Positions 32,618 through 45,397 of a DNA stretch of 49,672 nucleotides are shown here, piece after piece; position 1 is the first letter of the stretch; each line of letters begins with the position of its first letter. The notes under the pieces are model-generated. The model ran no database searches. It was not told the origin of the DNA and worked only from the letters and a program-made list of their open reading frames with translations. Source of the stretch: Phlegmacium glaucopus. Its lineage: Eukaryota > Basidiomycota > Agaricomycetes > Agaricales > Cortinariaceae. The DNA lies in NCBI GenBank assembly GCA_015039465.1, contig MU130477.1:88635-138306 (forward strand). Direction: 5' to 3'. The translations under genes were made by a program, and so were the position numbers.

Positions 32618-33435
32618 GGTAGGGGTTGCGAAGAGCTTAGAGAATCGAGCCTTGCTTAGCCCTTCATCGATATGATCTACCCCGGTCCCTCAAGCCATCC
32701 GTTTTGGGTGCCTACGTCAGGAAAACCGGAATGGTGAATTTAGCACAAAGTAACGGACTTAACCAGTGACAATGCTTAAAATAAAAGGAATTCATTCACT
32801 GGTGAATGGTTTTACGAACGCTATTCAATTCAACTTCGTTTGCAGAAGTTGATGGCCTATTGATTGTTGATGAATCGTATCTTTATCCTATGATTTTGGT
32901 AATGATAAGTTGCGGGTCAACCTGGAATTGAGTCACTGTTGATGGGGCAGCCGTGAATGGGTTACATTAGTTTTGAGAACCGGACTGCAGCTGGAAGTCC
33001 AGGTTCAGTAGAATTTGAAGAAGTTCGAACTGAACGCCGTGGCCCGGGACAGGTTTTTTTTCATGATTTTGTGACCATTTTGGTTGCGTATTCGTTAGGA
33101 ACGATAAGTTTGTGTAGAAATCTCGCTATTCAGCAAGGTGGATTTCAAGAAGATGGGGTTAACCAAGGGGTGACTCAAATTGGAACACGCAAGGTCAAAC
33201 CTGGGTCAGGCGAGCTGAGGAATGCACAGTTGATGTCATAAACCCAAATTCAGGCAAAATTCAGGGTGAGGTCACTACTGCGCACCACTGGCGAAATATA
33301 AGTACTTACTTTGTTGTTCAAGTCGAAGGATGCGAGTAAACTGGCGAGCAATGTTTTTATAAAAACCTCATCAAATGTAGAACCTCGATTCATAATTATA
33401 AGGAGGTCAAGGATGGATTTACAAGGCATTGTTAG
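32585..33435. repeat. Duplicated NACHT promoter region, copy B (in use, no MITE)
   Basis: Counterpart of 28,365-29,475. It contains the start of NACHT exon 1 and its upstream region. At 33,360-33,385 it is continuous where copy A carries the MITE. Divergence is moderate with several indels, so the duplication is not recent. Confidence 0.8.
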
Positions 33436-35365
33436 AAATAAAAAAATGTGTTACATAAACCGTGAGTTCTACTAGTAAGAATCTACAGCGGTCGATTACG
33501 GATTGATTCTATCAGGAGACAAAATATGAATTCGAAGGTGGGGGGTTATATCATTGCCATCAAGAACTTTAGTATTATATAATGAGGACCTTTTTTTTTT
33601 TTGGATCTTGATTATGGGAATAAGAAGAAGATATTTTGGAGGAGGTCGTTGAAGTATCAAATGATATGTGGAAAAGCTAAAACCGACGTGGTCTCGATAC
33701 TGACCTAACGGGAGCATTTTCCACTCCACCTCGGCCTCCTATTTGCTGTCATAACTGAATATATTATTTATATGTCAAGGAAGCGTGAGATGACGACTCA
33801 CTTGACGGTTTTGAAAGTGCTGAGAATTCTCGAAGGGTGTTTAAATTATGCGAGAGAAAAAAAGACCATCGATACCAGGATCATTAAAGAAAGATATCTT
33901 ATTATGAATTGGGTTCGTTGACCGTGACCTCGGGTGTGCTACATAATTAGATCATTAGAGTTTGCTCATGCGAAAAAAAAAAAGAACTTAACAAGGATAA
34001 CAAAACTGTTTTCGATGGGTCGCAAAATTTAATTTTGACGGGGAGGTCTGGCGATGTGATTAACTTGAGGACCAGTGTGCCTATACTAGGAACTTTGCCT
34101 CGACTCTTCATTACCTTGCGTGGAAGAAAAAAAAGAACCCAAGACAAAACTGTGCTTCAGTCCGAACTGGAGCAACCCTGGAGCACCCTGCAGGCTGACA
34201 TGGGTAAAGAACCCGAAACTTCTCGACAGCTGTTCAATGGTAAATGATTATTGAAAAGATTTTCAATTGAATTGTTGAATAGGATTTGATTGTTTTGACA
34301 CGAATGCCTGATAATCCTTCCCGTAAGTAAGTGAGTTGGAACTGCCAGTGATGATAAATTAATACACGACCACCCCGTTTTCAGGCCCAACCAGTAGCAA
34401 CCAGTATGCCATTCGTGCAGTACTATTTTTGGATTCTCGACGCCTGGTGCAGACTCCCACAGGGATGATGGACGGAGGGAATCTTAGAAAAGCCACACTG
34501 CATTGGCATGTATGCCAAATGTTCTGTGGAGTTAGCCGAAGCCCAGGGAAATCCAATGCGTCGGGTTTGACTACAACCACACACGCGTTGCGCTTCCTCG
34601 CGTGCGGCGCGTTGGAAGTTGCAAGCCATGGCAGGAGAACCTAGACGGCTTGAATAAGCCTTATTTTGTAACGCGGCGGATAGGTGGTGATCATGATGAG
34701 GCTCGGTTGCTATGCGTGGATTCTGCAAGGGCACAAAACCAAGCGAGTACGTGATACATTCGGGAGACCTCATGGAGTTTGAACGGCGAAACGGGGGCGG
34801 CACGCCACAGCGAATCATCGCAGAAGGATGTTGTATGGATGTCGGGGTAGCGAGACTGTTAATTGACTGGTATCGTGTGGTTCGTATAGATAACTGAGTT
34901 GTATGATTTCAAGGCTGGCGGGTTTGATACCAAAATAAGGTGGGCGGGGGGGGTAACGTAAGGTATAAGCTAGCAATGACATTTCTGTCATGACTTGTCG
35001 AGCATGTCCCGCGCTTCTCCTCATCTCATGACAAAATCGGGAATCAAGGTCGCGATCTCGGATTGAGGAGAATCATCCGGTAACAATTAGATGACTTGTC
35101 AATTAATAGGATTGTGGGTAAACTCCGATTTGTTTACTTCTTTAACCACGTCGTTCATGTTGACTTTGGTTTTTCCATTCTTTTTTCCTTTGTAAATAAC
35201 GATTGGGTACGTGTCAGTTTTATTTATTTTCTAGTCCTAGTTAATGGGCTGTCAATAGGTGGACTTCCTGGTGGCACCATATTTCAACTTTCTTTTCAAG
35301 AAAAAAGCCATATATAACCTTGAATCCTTTCGTTCACGACACTTTTTCACGATTTTATCACCAGC
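33436..35365. other. Long intergenic stretch, no gene recognised
   Basis: Nearly 2 kb upstream of the RhoGAP gene. It has poly-T and poly-A runs (33,590, 33,965), and open frames on both strands near 34,423-34,818 that overlap each other and resemble nothing known. A TATA-like element lies at the right end. Confidence 0.5.
35310..35318 (+). promoter_or_regulatory. TATA-like box of the RhoGAP gene
   Basis: CATATATAA lies about 48 bp before the start codon at 35366, after an A-rich stretch. Its position would suit a TATA box with a very short leader. Confidence 0.4.
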
Positions 35366-38300
35366 ATGGGGCCAAGACGCGGAAGTACGCTCCCCCCACC
35401 AGATTCGTTGGCGCCAAATGGGTCTTTAGCTCAACAACCACGCTCAGCTTCTCCTTCATCGGCATTTACTCATTTCTTGACAAAGCCTTCAAGGTGGTTC
35501 AGTCGCAGTGTGTCGGCGTCAAAAGCACCTTCAATTAATCCTGAGCCAAGGCCTAGTCTTTCGAGTGGTAGAAAACACAAGATCTCTCATCCGACAGATC
35601 CACGGCCAATTCTTGATAATCACGCTGGGGGTGCAAGTCGGTGAGTAGTTCTTATCTTGCACTATTAGCATAAAAATCAACCATTTCGTAATTCTTTATC
35701 TTATTTTTGAACCATCCAACCCCCCCTGTTTCTCACGCGACTTTTTCTTTCCTTCGCTAGGTCTGTCCTTGATCTATCCATACGTTCACCGGGATCTGTT
35801 GAGCTATCAAGGCGTCGTGGCCCTAGTTCCCCTGCTAGCCCTTCCTCGAAGAGTTTTACGGGGCTTGGGGACCTTAGGAACATCTCAAAAAAGGGATGGT
35901 CAAAATCTGCAGACGACCTCAGTAAAGTTTCGCCTGCTGAATTTTCTCCCGTCAAAGCTTCCTTCCAGGAGCGGATAGTGGAATACCGCAATCGAAGTCG
36001 TAGTAATGCCAGTTCTATTCCCCCCTCTGGCGTCGTCAATGGTCGCCACCCTTTTCCATCTGTCAGTTCGACACCTCCATCATCGTCATCGTCATCATCA
36101 CCTCCTCGAAATACCATTCTTCCATCGGTTTCTATTTCTATTTCAGCACCCGCACTTGATGATGAGCTGCCTATTACCCCACCTACCCATGTCCACACCC
36201 GTTCACAATCATTTACGCCCAAACTACCTTCTAAACTGACGATGCCCCGACAGTCTCCTAGTCCTCAGAGGACTCCTCCGAGTTCTAACGATAGGGAATG
36301 TGATGGAAGGGACCACGAAAGATCTCCGATTAGTCCCACTCGAGTCGTCTTTGGATTCGGTTCGAGTGGTCTGAACCATAGTAAAATGATGCCCGATCCA
36401 AACGCGGCTGCTTCTCCGACATCCCATCGACCTACAACGCTTTTGCCCCCACCTTCCATGATCTTGCCAGTTCAGAACCAAGAAGTGGAAGAAAAGTCGG
36501 ATACGAAGAGATCTTCCCAGATTGTCTTCCATAGCGGGTTCATCAACCGTCTCGGAGACGCGCCGAATAATTTCCACCAAGCCCATTCATTCCTCTCTAA
36601 AGGCTGGAAACCTTACAAAGTTGAGCTTAAAGGCTCCAAACTCTACTTCTACAAACCTCCTGGGGATAGGGCCGCTGCCGTCAAGGAGCTTTTCCCCACT
36701 GGCCTTGTTCCTCCATCTGAGGAGGATATGGAAGAAGTCGATTCTGAACATAGGTTGGAAGCTTCGGATGACGCAACACTCAGGAAACCCAGGGCAAGAG
36801 AAGAGGGGGCCGGGACTATAGGAAGGCGGAAGAGGGCGTTTTGGGGTAGGAGAACCCATCCCGATTTGATTATGGACACAAATGGTATTATCAAAAAAGG
36901 AACCTTCGAATCTCTCGTTCATGAAGCTGTTTTTGCTACTACCTTCCTCGATTCGAAAGCCGCTGATACGGGAAAGCAAGATGGGGATAAGATAGCTAAC
37001 CGGAAACGATGGCATGAATTTGCGTCCTCCGTTCTTTTCTCCATTCCTCCAATTGTTGGCAGGCAGGCATTCGAATTGGAATTCACCCGATGTTGCTCTT
37101 ATCTCGTCAGTGGTGTTGAAGATGGGATCAAAAACGTTCAGCGGTCGCATGTTACTTGGTTGGCAAATGAATACCTCGCATACCATGGTCAGCCAGTTGA
37201 TGTGACGGCTTGGGAACAGTGGAAACAGGAGACTATCCCAGGGGTTTCTCTGAGCGCTGAGACAGCTGCGTTCTCTTCAGGCTTGCCCGTGTCCACTTCC
37301 ACGCAGGCAGTCTACCATCCTTCGCCCTTGGTCGGTAATATGTCGCCTAACGCCAACACATTTTCGCCTAGGCCTGAAGACAGTTCGAAAACACTTCCCC
37401 TGCTGGATGCTCTCTTCCCAGCATCCAGTCACGAACAACAATCTCACACTTTAAGACCGAGTTTGGCATCCCCGGGCATCCGATTCCCATGGGGTGCTCT
37501 GAAGGAAGACGGCCTCACAAGAGATCTTCTCTTCTTGTTAGACCCGTATCTAATTGCGCACAGTTTGACACTTTATCACCGTTTCGTCCTGGACCAATGC
37601 CCAGAAAATTTGACTGCCGAGTTCATTACAAGCCAAGAAGAAAACGAAGAGAATGAACATGATTCTACTTCATCCTCTAATCCCCTATTTGGAAGCGAGG
37701 ATAAGCCCCATTGGCTGACTAAGTTACTCCTTCTCCAGATCCTTGGGGCAGACACTTCTGCTGGGCACAATCCGTCCAACTCTTTCGCCAACCCGTCTTC
37801 TCCAATCCGTAGGTCTGAAGACCGTAACGGCCAAACATCACGTACTCATTCCAGGTCAGAAGTTATCTCCATCTGGGCCAAAGTCGGTGAACTGTGTCGA
37901 ATTGCTGGTGACGAATGTTCGTGGCAGGCTATTTCTGCTGCTCTTTGTTCGCGCCCTATCTCTAGGCTTGACAAGGCATGGAAGAGAGTTGACCCCCAAG
38001 CGTTATCGGCTATTGAGTCTTGGGTACATGCTACAAGCGAGAAGGAGAATATTTCAGTGGGTCAGCCTCAAGTAACACCTTGGGGTGGGGATGTCAAGGT
38101 CCACATCGCTGAAGCACTAGGAAATGCGAGAGGTGATAACGGTGACTCGATGATCAACACGAGGTGTATAGTCAAAGCAAGGTCGTTGTTTGATGAGTTC
38201 AGGACTTCATTCTTGCTTTGCCCAAGAAAGACTTACGTCATGGAGAACGAGGTCAGCGAGGATGCTCGTAGGATGGTCGCTTTCTGGCGTGATATGGCCG

Positions 38301-41300
38301 CCGATGGGGGCGGTATAAGTGGTATGGCAGTGAAATTTCAGCGGTAAGCCATGACTTTTTTGGCATTTTACACTCGTCTTTGAATACAAAGCTCATGCGT
38401 TTACGCGTAGGTTGGAACAGTTCATGTCTTTATCTCTGATTGCTGAACCTCGACGAAAAGGCCTGTTTGAACCTTACTTCTGGACTCGTTCAAACCATGT
38501 GCATACATCGTACACTTCGCTGATTCCTCTATTATTCCCGGATCCTCTGCCTACCTTGACCCTTATCGACAGGTCCAAGCTGGTACGCGGCCGTTTAGAG
38601 AGTGATGCTTCTGAAATGCAGCATTTGCGTAGCGTCGATGCTCAATTACGACAAGAATCCGGCAGAAAGCTTCATAGCCTTGACGAGGACTATGACTACG
38701 TCAAACGTCTAATCCTGGGCTCTGGCGGCACTGTTATATCTCTGTACAATGGAGATCTACGTCTTGTAGTGCAGAGTGGCGTATTTGAGCCAGAGTCTAG
38801 TTCGCGACCATCTTCATCACGTCCTCCAAGCTCAGTGGTTGATCATGGTTCAGAGAAAAATCTGAGTCGAAACCCATCTATTCGCGTAAAACCCAGTACT
38901 TCGCAGGGTTTAGACCGAAAGACTAGTATCGCCAGACGCAGCTCATTGCCCTCGGTGTCACTCTTGTCACGCCAAAACTTGGTCACTTCTGAACCCTCCC
39001 CTGACCCTCCCCTTCGCGTTGTGGTTCAAGCAGGGACCTTGAACAATCTGATCAATGTCTTAGTCCATGGATTAGAGAACATCTCCGTCTCAGTAGCTGA
39101 TGATAACGGAGAAATGAGTCTTCGAGAGGGTATGAAACGTGAAGTTGTCATCGATCGTGCAGAGTTTGCGAGAGTCTGGTGGAATGTTTTCCGAAGTTTC
39201 GTTTCGCCTTTGAACTTTTTTGAGGTGATTTACTCGTTGTTGTCGTTGTTGGAATATTCTTTACTGATGGAAGCCTCTCCAGCATTTGCGCAAGATTTAT
39301 TCCACTACACAACCCGCCGGGTCATCGCCGGCGGCATCTGGCCATCTCCTTGTTGCACGTATCCGGAATGAAGTGTTGATTACGATTCAAGAGTGGCTCA
39401 CAATCGGTGGCGGTGCCCAAGACATCCTGGATGATGTCCAGCTCTTTAACGCCATACAATCTTTTTTAGAGATTCGTACTGAGCAGTATACGGTCAAGCC
39501 GGATGATATCCCAATTGTGGAACAAGCATGGGAATCACTTGTAGAAGCGAAACGCTCACTAAAACGGACTTTTATGTCCCAAACTATGAGACCGACTATT
39601 TCTCGTGGATTTCATAATTTGCGGCCTCAAGGCAATAGTCGAGGCGCGAGAACGCGGAATATTAGTACCCGTGACCCACCTGACATGGACCGAATGGACC
39701 CCGATGATTTCGTTGATAATTTGGATGGTATGGCAGGTGCTGCCTTTAGCAACGTTACTCAGGAGGTGTGTACCATGACCGCATTGTTTGTTTCTATATC
39801 TTGCTTATCTTTATATAAGGATCTTTACATCACTGCAGACCTGCTTGAAGTACAAACATCGGATCGTACGGGCTGGTTTTCATCTCGAGACGTCGGCTCC
39901 ATCGAAGAATCAGTCGAGATTCAGACTATTTATTCGCACATACAGGAGATTGAGCCGTCTTCGATGATCTCTGAGCTTACTCAAGACGCACTCTATCGAC
40001 TTCTTCCACCTGGTGTCCGCAGTTGCATCCGCGCCTATGGCATTATTCGCAAATGGTTGATAGCGAAGATTGTTGCTCCAAGGCTTGGACTTCGAGCGAG
40101 ACAGGCTCGTATAGAGCTTTTAATTCAAGCTATTGAGGTATCACGACTACGAAACTCAGAGTCATCGTCAACTGCTCAACTTCTGGAGCAACCTTGTATA
40201 CGGTCATTTGTAGAGGCCGTCACAACTTCCGCACTTCTGAGTGTGGAAAGTCGCATGCACCATCGTGCGTGGCAGAGTGTAGCCCTTAGTCGAGGCTGCT
40301 CCTGTGATTCCTTATCGTCGTTGTTGCTCCGCCCCTATATACAATGTACGTCCTCGAATGACTCATTGACGGTTGATATGGGTTGGCTGCTGGAGCGGAT
40401 GCTTGAAGTGATTGCTACGCCAGATATCATCGAGACATCCTTCCAGGACGGTCAAAGTCTAGTAAACTTTGACAAGCGCAGGTTAGAGTTGTTGTTTTGT
40501 CTTTTTGTCTTTACAGCCATCGTCTCACCTTCATTTCACAACTTTTTTTTTTTTTCAAGGCATCTTTGTAATCTTATCAGCAAATCTTCCTCTTTAACTT
40601 CAGGTCGGAAGAATATTTACTCAGACGAGTCGAATAGACGTGGCTTTGAACGTCTAAACAACATTGAAAGAGAGGTTCTTACGTTACAATTTGACCATCG
40701 TGGCATCAAAGAGGAAGCTGTTCGGGAAGCTGCAAACCCGGGCATGAATGGAGCACCACCAACCAAGAAGGCTATCCGACCTTTCCACAAGGTTGTTGCA
40801 ATCCAGATCGAGAAGAATCGCAGGGACAAGAATTTACGCATTCGCCTCCAGAGAGAGAAACTTCAGGAACAATCAAAGAATGAACGACGTGATGATCTCC
40901 TCAATAAAGCAATGCGGCCACGAAAACAACCCCTTTCTATCGTTCAGAAGCAACATCGAAATAAGAAGAGCATGTCGGCTTTCTTGAGCTTCATGCGTCC
41001 TATATCCAGCGCATTTGGCGCCGAAACCCCACAACCTCTTGCCCTCAAAAGAACTGCCTCAGAGTTGGATTTTCCCTCAACTTCAAAGCCTTCTCTAGTC
41101 CTCAGCGTTATGGACGCGCAAGTCGCTCAATTCATCAATAATGAACGGTCGTATACGTTCCAACTTGACACCGACGATGGGGGTCACTATTTACTTCAGG
41201 CTATGACTAAACGGGAGATGAACAAGTGGCTTGAAACTATCTCTCGTGTCACGAAGATGGCTGCCAAACGAAGACTGACGTACCTCGGTCATTCTCCCAA

Positions 41301-42411
41301 ACCACAAATTTCTGATCACATTCACTCTACTCCGATTGTGGCCTCTCGAGACCCAAAAGCTGGTAAGTTACCTTTCAGGCGTTCTTACATATATGATGGT
41401 GCCTTCTAACAAAAATACTTCTAGTCTTTGGTGTTGAGCTTGAGTTTCTGCTGCGAAGAGAGACCGGAAGTGAACATGTACCATTGAGTACTGTACCCAC
41501 TATCATCGAACAGTGCCTATCCGAGGTAGAATCCCGCGGGTTGAGCGAAGTTGGGATATGTACGTGTTCATTATTGATTATTGTCCTGAGCCACCATGAA
41601 CTGAAGCCTATTCTTAAATAAAGATCGGATTGCGGGGGCTACGACCGAAATCAACTTCCTCAAGGACGCCTACAATAGAGGCGAATACCCCATCAGAGAG
41701 TCGACTGATATCCATGCCATTTGTGACTTGGTGAAGTCCTGGTTCCGGGTTCTGCCAGAACCTGTGTTTCCTTCTGCGTCGTATCATGACGTGATGGATG
41801 CAATGAGTAAGTGTGGTACGGGGTGATTTATTAGCATCGTTTGATCCTTTACTTTTCCAGAACTGGATAATCTGGATGAACGTTTGTTGAACATCCGCAG
41901 AGTTGTTCAAGGTCTTCCCCAAGCCAATTTTGATATCCTTCGACGAGTTTCAGAACATCTTGACAAGTACGTTTCATTACGTTGTAGTTTCACTATTCAA
42001 TGAATCAAACTGACCCCTTTTCTCCCGCTAGAGTTACGGATTACGAAGAGCACAATCACATGACAGCTGAAGCCTTGGCCATTGTTTTCAGCCCAAACTT
42101 GTTGAGAGCCCCCCAAAATGATTTTGTGATGATTCTTAATAACATGGGACATTCCCATAAACTTGTCAAGGCACTCATTACCCACGTACGTCAATGGTCT
42201 TGTATATTACGAAAGCTTTTTTGGGTTGCTCATTTTATTTCTTCGCTGATAGTTTCACGTTATCTTTGACGAGGGTGATCCTGAGGGTGATGCCCCTTCT
42301 GAAGATGAGCTCGAGTCTCCTATTCCAGAAGAAGACGAGGACGAGCTGGAGGAAGAGGAAGAGTCAGAAGGCCGCAGCCTTTCACACGAACCCTCTGATG
42401 ACAGGAACTAA
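35366..42411 (+). CDS. BEM2: Rho GTPase-activating protein, Bem2-like
   Basis: Eleven exons: 35366-35640, 35761-38343, 38411-39224, 39283-39765, 39820-40481, 40560-41362, 41425-41559, 41624-41806, 41861-41966, 42032-42185 and 42253-42411. They encode 2,118 residues, close to yeast Bem2 (about 2,170). Order: a Ser/Pro-rich disordered N-terminus, a PH-like segment near KGWKPYKVELKGSKLYFYKP, RasGEF-type helical regions, another PH-like segment (SYTFQLDTDDGGHYLLQAMT) and a C-terminal RhoGAP domain. The RhoGAP arginine-finger motif is GIYRIAG, followed by FRVLPEPVFP and AIVFSPNLLR. The tail is acidic. Bem2-type proteins stimulate GTP hydrolysis by Rho/Cdc42 and act in polarity and septation at the membrane. 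The intron at 39766-39819 is a multiple of three without stops. The symbol follows the yeast homologue by architecture, not by alignment. Confidence 0.93.
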
Positions 42412-42767
42412 TATACCCTCGTTGATACCTTTTGATAACCCCCCCCCTCCTTTTTTCCTACGCTTTCACTCTAGCCCCCATGCCCCACCCCTCCCTTGTC
42501 TAATCAACCCCATGTGCACAACGCTCCATACCATTGGCATAAGTAGTATAATTTTTCTTCCCTGCTCATCGGACGATACCACTCGCAATAATCATTATTC
42601 TTTTAATTTCTATCCACTTCCATTTGTAAACCTAATGCATGTTGATTTTAAAAAAATCCATATTATTGGGCCGACAGTTTGTTTGACAGGCCGTTGGCTG
42701 CATAGCCTCAATTTGAAGATCGCATGCGGGCGTCTAGTACCTTACAGCTCTGTCCGTTACGGTCATC
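42412..42767. promoter_or_regulatory. RhoGAP 3' region and promoter/5' leader of the next gene
   Basis: Pyrimidine-rich (runs of C at about 42,440) and 356 bp long. The last 50 bp or so before the ATG, beginning TAGCCTCAATTTGAAGAT and including CGGGCGTCTAGTACCTTACA, recur at 45,347-45,397. Confidence 0.5.
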
Positions 42768-44963
42768 ATGCCTGCTACGAATACCCCAGATGAGACAACT
42801 ACTTCATATCCCCCTCAAGTTCTCATAGATGTGGACACACCTTCCACTAGAACTCGAACATCACAACCTACAGGTCCAGTAAACGTTCAACAACCAGAGG
42901 GCCGATCTACTACACATCGTCCTCCTCGTAATTCGCAAGATGTAAAGCCCCACGTCGGCGAGCGAGAATCAAAGAAACCGCAGCCCGATCTCAATTCACA
43001 TCCCCTTCTCGGAGATGTGGACACACCTCACACTAGAATTCGAACATCACAGCCTACAGGTCCAGTAAACGTTCAACAACCAGAGGGCCGATCTACTACA
43101 AATCGTCCTCCTCGTAACCCGCAAGATGTAAAGCCCCACGTCGGCGAGCGAGAATCAAAGAAACCGCAGCCCGATCTCCCAGATGCCCCTTCCGTCATCA
43201 TCGACACAGCTACTACTACCACTAAACAAAGATCTCCACAATCCCCTATCGATCAGCCTGATGAACGATCTGGCGTCAACACCCACACGGAAACAACATC
43301 AGACTCGGATTCATCAACCTCCTTGCTAGAGGGCTATGATGATCTTGGTGTTCCCAGTGATGACCCCAAGGAAGGAGGAGAGTGGTCCAGTTATCCTAAA
43401 GGGCCGCCGACGACATCAACCGCTGGTGGTAAACCGATCCGTGTTGGACTCACTCAGGCTTCGGTTCAAGCTCAGGCTCACGCTGCAACATATCCACAAG
43501 CTATAGGAGGGAGACCCCCAAATATCCAGGTCGTTCCAGGTCATCTTCCAGAGGAAGAACAACAGGAAATGGTAGAGCACAGACAACCTAATCAAGGTGG
43601 CAATTACAGTCAAGGAGTCATGGAAACTATTAGGTCTTTCATGCCAACGGTAGTAGCAAGCCCACAACCTCCGAAAGACAGGTACCAGATCTTGAAGGAG
43701 GACTTCCGTCAATTGCAATACGATTTGAAACGAACCAATATGTACCTCGAGGGTTACAAACAGGAACTGCGAAGGACTCGTACGGAACTACGCAATACCA
43801 GTCATTACGCCAACGAACTTCATCACGAAAAACAGAGATGGAAAGATCAGATGAACGGTTTACAGAACGAGTTGAACAACATTCATCAGCAACTCAACGA
43901 CGCCAAAAATCTTTCTGACGTTCGCGGGAAAGAGCTTCATGGTGCTCAGGTCTTTTTGACTAAAGCTGATACCTTGTCGATCTCAGAAGTTGGCGAGAAA
44001 GTGACCGCTCTTAATGAAGAAATCTTCCAGGCTGCAGCTACGCTCGGAGAGGCTCTTATTCATCAACGTCATGAATTACCGCTGGAGGATTTGAATGCTG
44101 CCGCCGCAGAGGCTCAACAAATGGTTGGCAGTACGATATCGAATATTCTCATCACCCAAGGCCAGAAGCCAGAACCTGAAGTGAATCCATTACTCGTCCA
44201 AGTCGTCCTTCAAGTCTTCATGGTCAAGTTTTGCGCCTCCAAAATTCAATCTTGGTATCCCAGCGATGCTGTCATTGAAGGATTCTTGAACGCGATATAT
44301 TCCGGCATTCGTTTATCCGGTAAAGCTGTCCCCCTCATCTGATTCAAACCAACTCTTTTCACATAATTTTTTTTTTAAAAAATTTCAGAGGAACAAGCCG
44401 TTTCAGGGCGATGGCGTGCTCTTACTCGTACCCATACTAGACCGACCACAGACAAATGGACAGACGAGTTATTCGAGAAACTTATGTCTGTTTTGAAGAT
44501 TGCATCATGGATGCCTGGTTCTCCCGACAATCAAGAATCATTTAGACACCGTCTCCCTCCCATTTTCAAAGCCGTCAACGAACTACGTATGGCTATTGGT
44601 GAAAAATTCACATCTGCCGATCTCGACGTTTGCACACACGATTGCGGGACGGGTTATGTGCCTTCTTACATGGAAGACGGGTATGGAGATAGTAGACAAC
44701 AACAATCTAACGATAAACGACTACCTGAAATCGTAGCTGGTACTACCGGTATTGGCCTGATGAAATTTATGGTGGAACGTGGTGCGAATGATGCCCTCCG
44801 GCTCGAGAGTGTGATCTCTGCCAAGATTGTGTTAGAGTCGACTTTGAAGGAGGCTTTGGAACCTGCACAGACTTCGGGTAGGAGGCTTAAGAAGCCGAAG
44901 AAACCGGTTGAGAATACGGATGGTGCTGCTGATCAGGAGGGTCGCAAGTCGAAACCTACCTAG
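42768..44963 (+). CDS. Coiled-coil protein, lineage-specific family, member 3
   Basis: Two exons (42768-44319 and 44389-44963, phase 1) encode 708 residues. The N-terminal third is disordered and rich in Pro, Thr and Gln. It contains two near-identical units of about 55-62 residues starting DVDTP and ending KKPQPDL. A charged coiled coil (about residues 305-385) precedes the family domain, which starts AQVFLTKADTLSISEVGEK and includes LNEEIFQAAATLGEAL. After the intron it continues EEQAVSGRWRALTRTH as in member 2. The tail is basic. The intron sits at the same codon and phase as in members 1 and 2, showing common descent. The function is unknown. It lies 20 kb from the other two on the same strand. 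Confidence 0.88.
42828..43181 (+). repeat. 186-bp in-frame tandem duplication in member 3
   Basis: Unit 1 starts at 42828 and unit 2 at 43014, both with GATGTGGACACACCT. They are more than 90 percent identical by eye, which suggests recent duplication. Both copies are rich in Pro, Arg, Gln and Thr. Confidence 0.92.
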
Positions 44964-45346
44964 CCTTGCATAGGTGTATTTATTATGATTGGCAATTGAT
45001 AGGGTTGGTTGGTTGAAACGAATGTACAAGTGTATAAAATTTATTTTTCCTGTCCCAAGCCAAAAACGTCAAGTTACAGATGTGTTTACTGAGAAGGTAT
45101 ATAACTCTGTTCAAACCCTCCTTATGCATTGAAAATTGCTTGCTTAGGATGCACAGGCAAAAAACTGCGAATCGACGAGGTATAGATGTTTGAACCTCCT
45201 GCTTTTATTATCAAGTTCCTAACGAGGGAACTAAAAAAAAACCAAAAATCTCTTCGATGCAGATATATATCTGAAATAGTTAAGATTTCTATCCCGGATT
45301 CTCTCTCCTAGAATCACGCCCTCCAAAAACTGCTCGATGGTCGAAT
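44964..45346. other. Intergenic region after member 3
   Basis: 3' flank of member 3 with an A-run at 45,232. No gene is seen. Confidence 0.5.
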
Positions 45347-45397
45347 AGCCTCAATTTAAGATGATATGCGGGCGTCTAGTACCTTACAGCTCTGTCG
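45347..45397 (+). repeat. Relic copy of the member 3 5' leader
   Basis: About 50 bp almost identical to 42,706-42,756, the sequence immediately before the member 3 start codon, including ATGCGGGCGTCTAGTACCTT. No coding sequence follows. This is the last place where normal polarity can be demonstrated. Confidence 0.8.

Noticed and set aside
34423..34818. 131-codon minus-strand frame upstream of the RhoGAP gene
   Set aside because: Overlapped by open frames on the other strand, no motif, no splice context and no recognisable family.
35366..44963. Secondary-metabolite or mating-type cluster
   Set aside because: No polyketide, terpene, peptide-synthetase, homeodomain or pheromone-receptor signatures among the genes.
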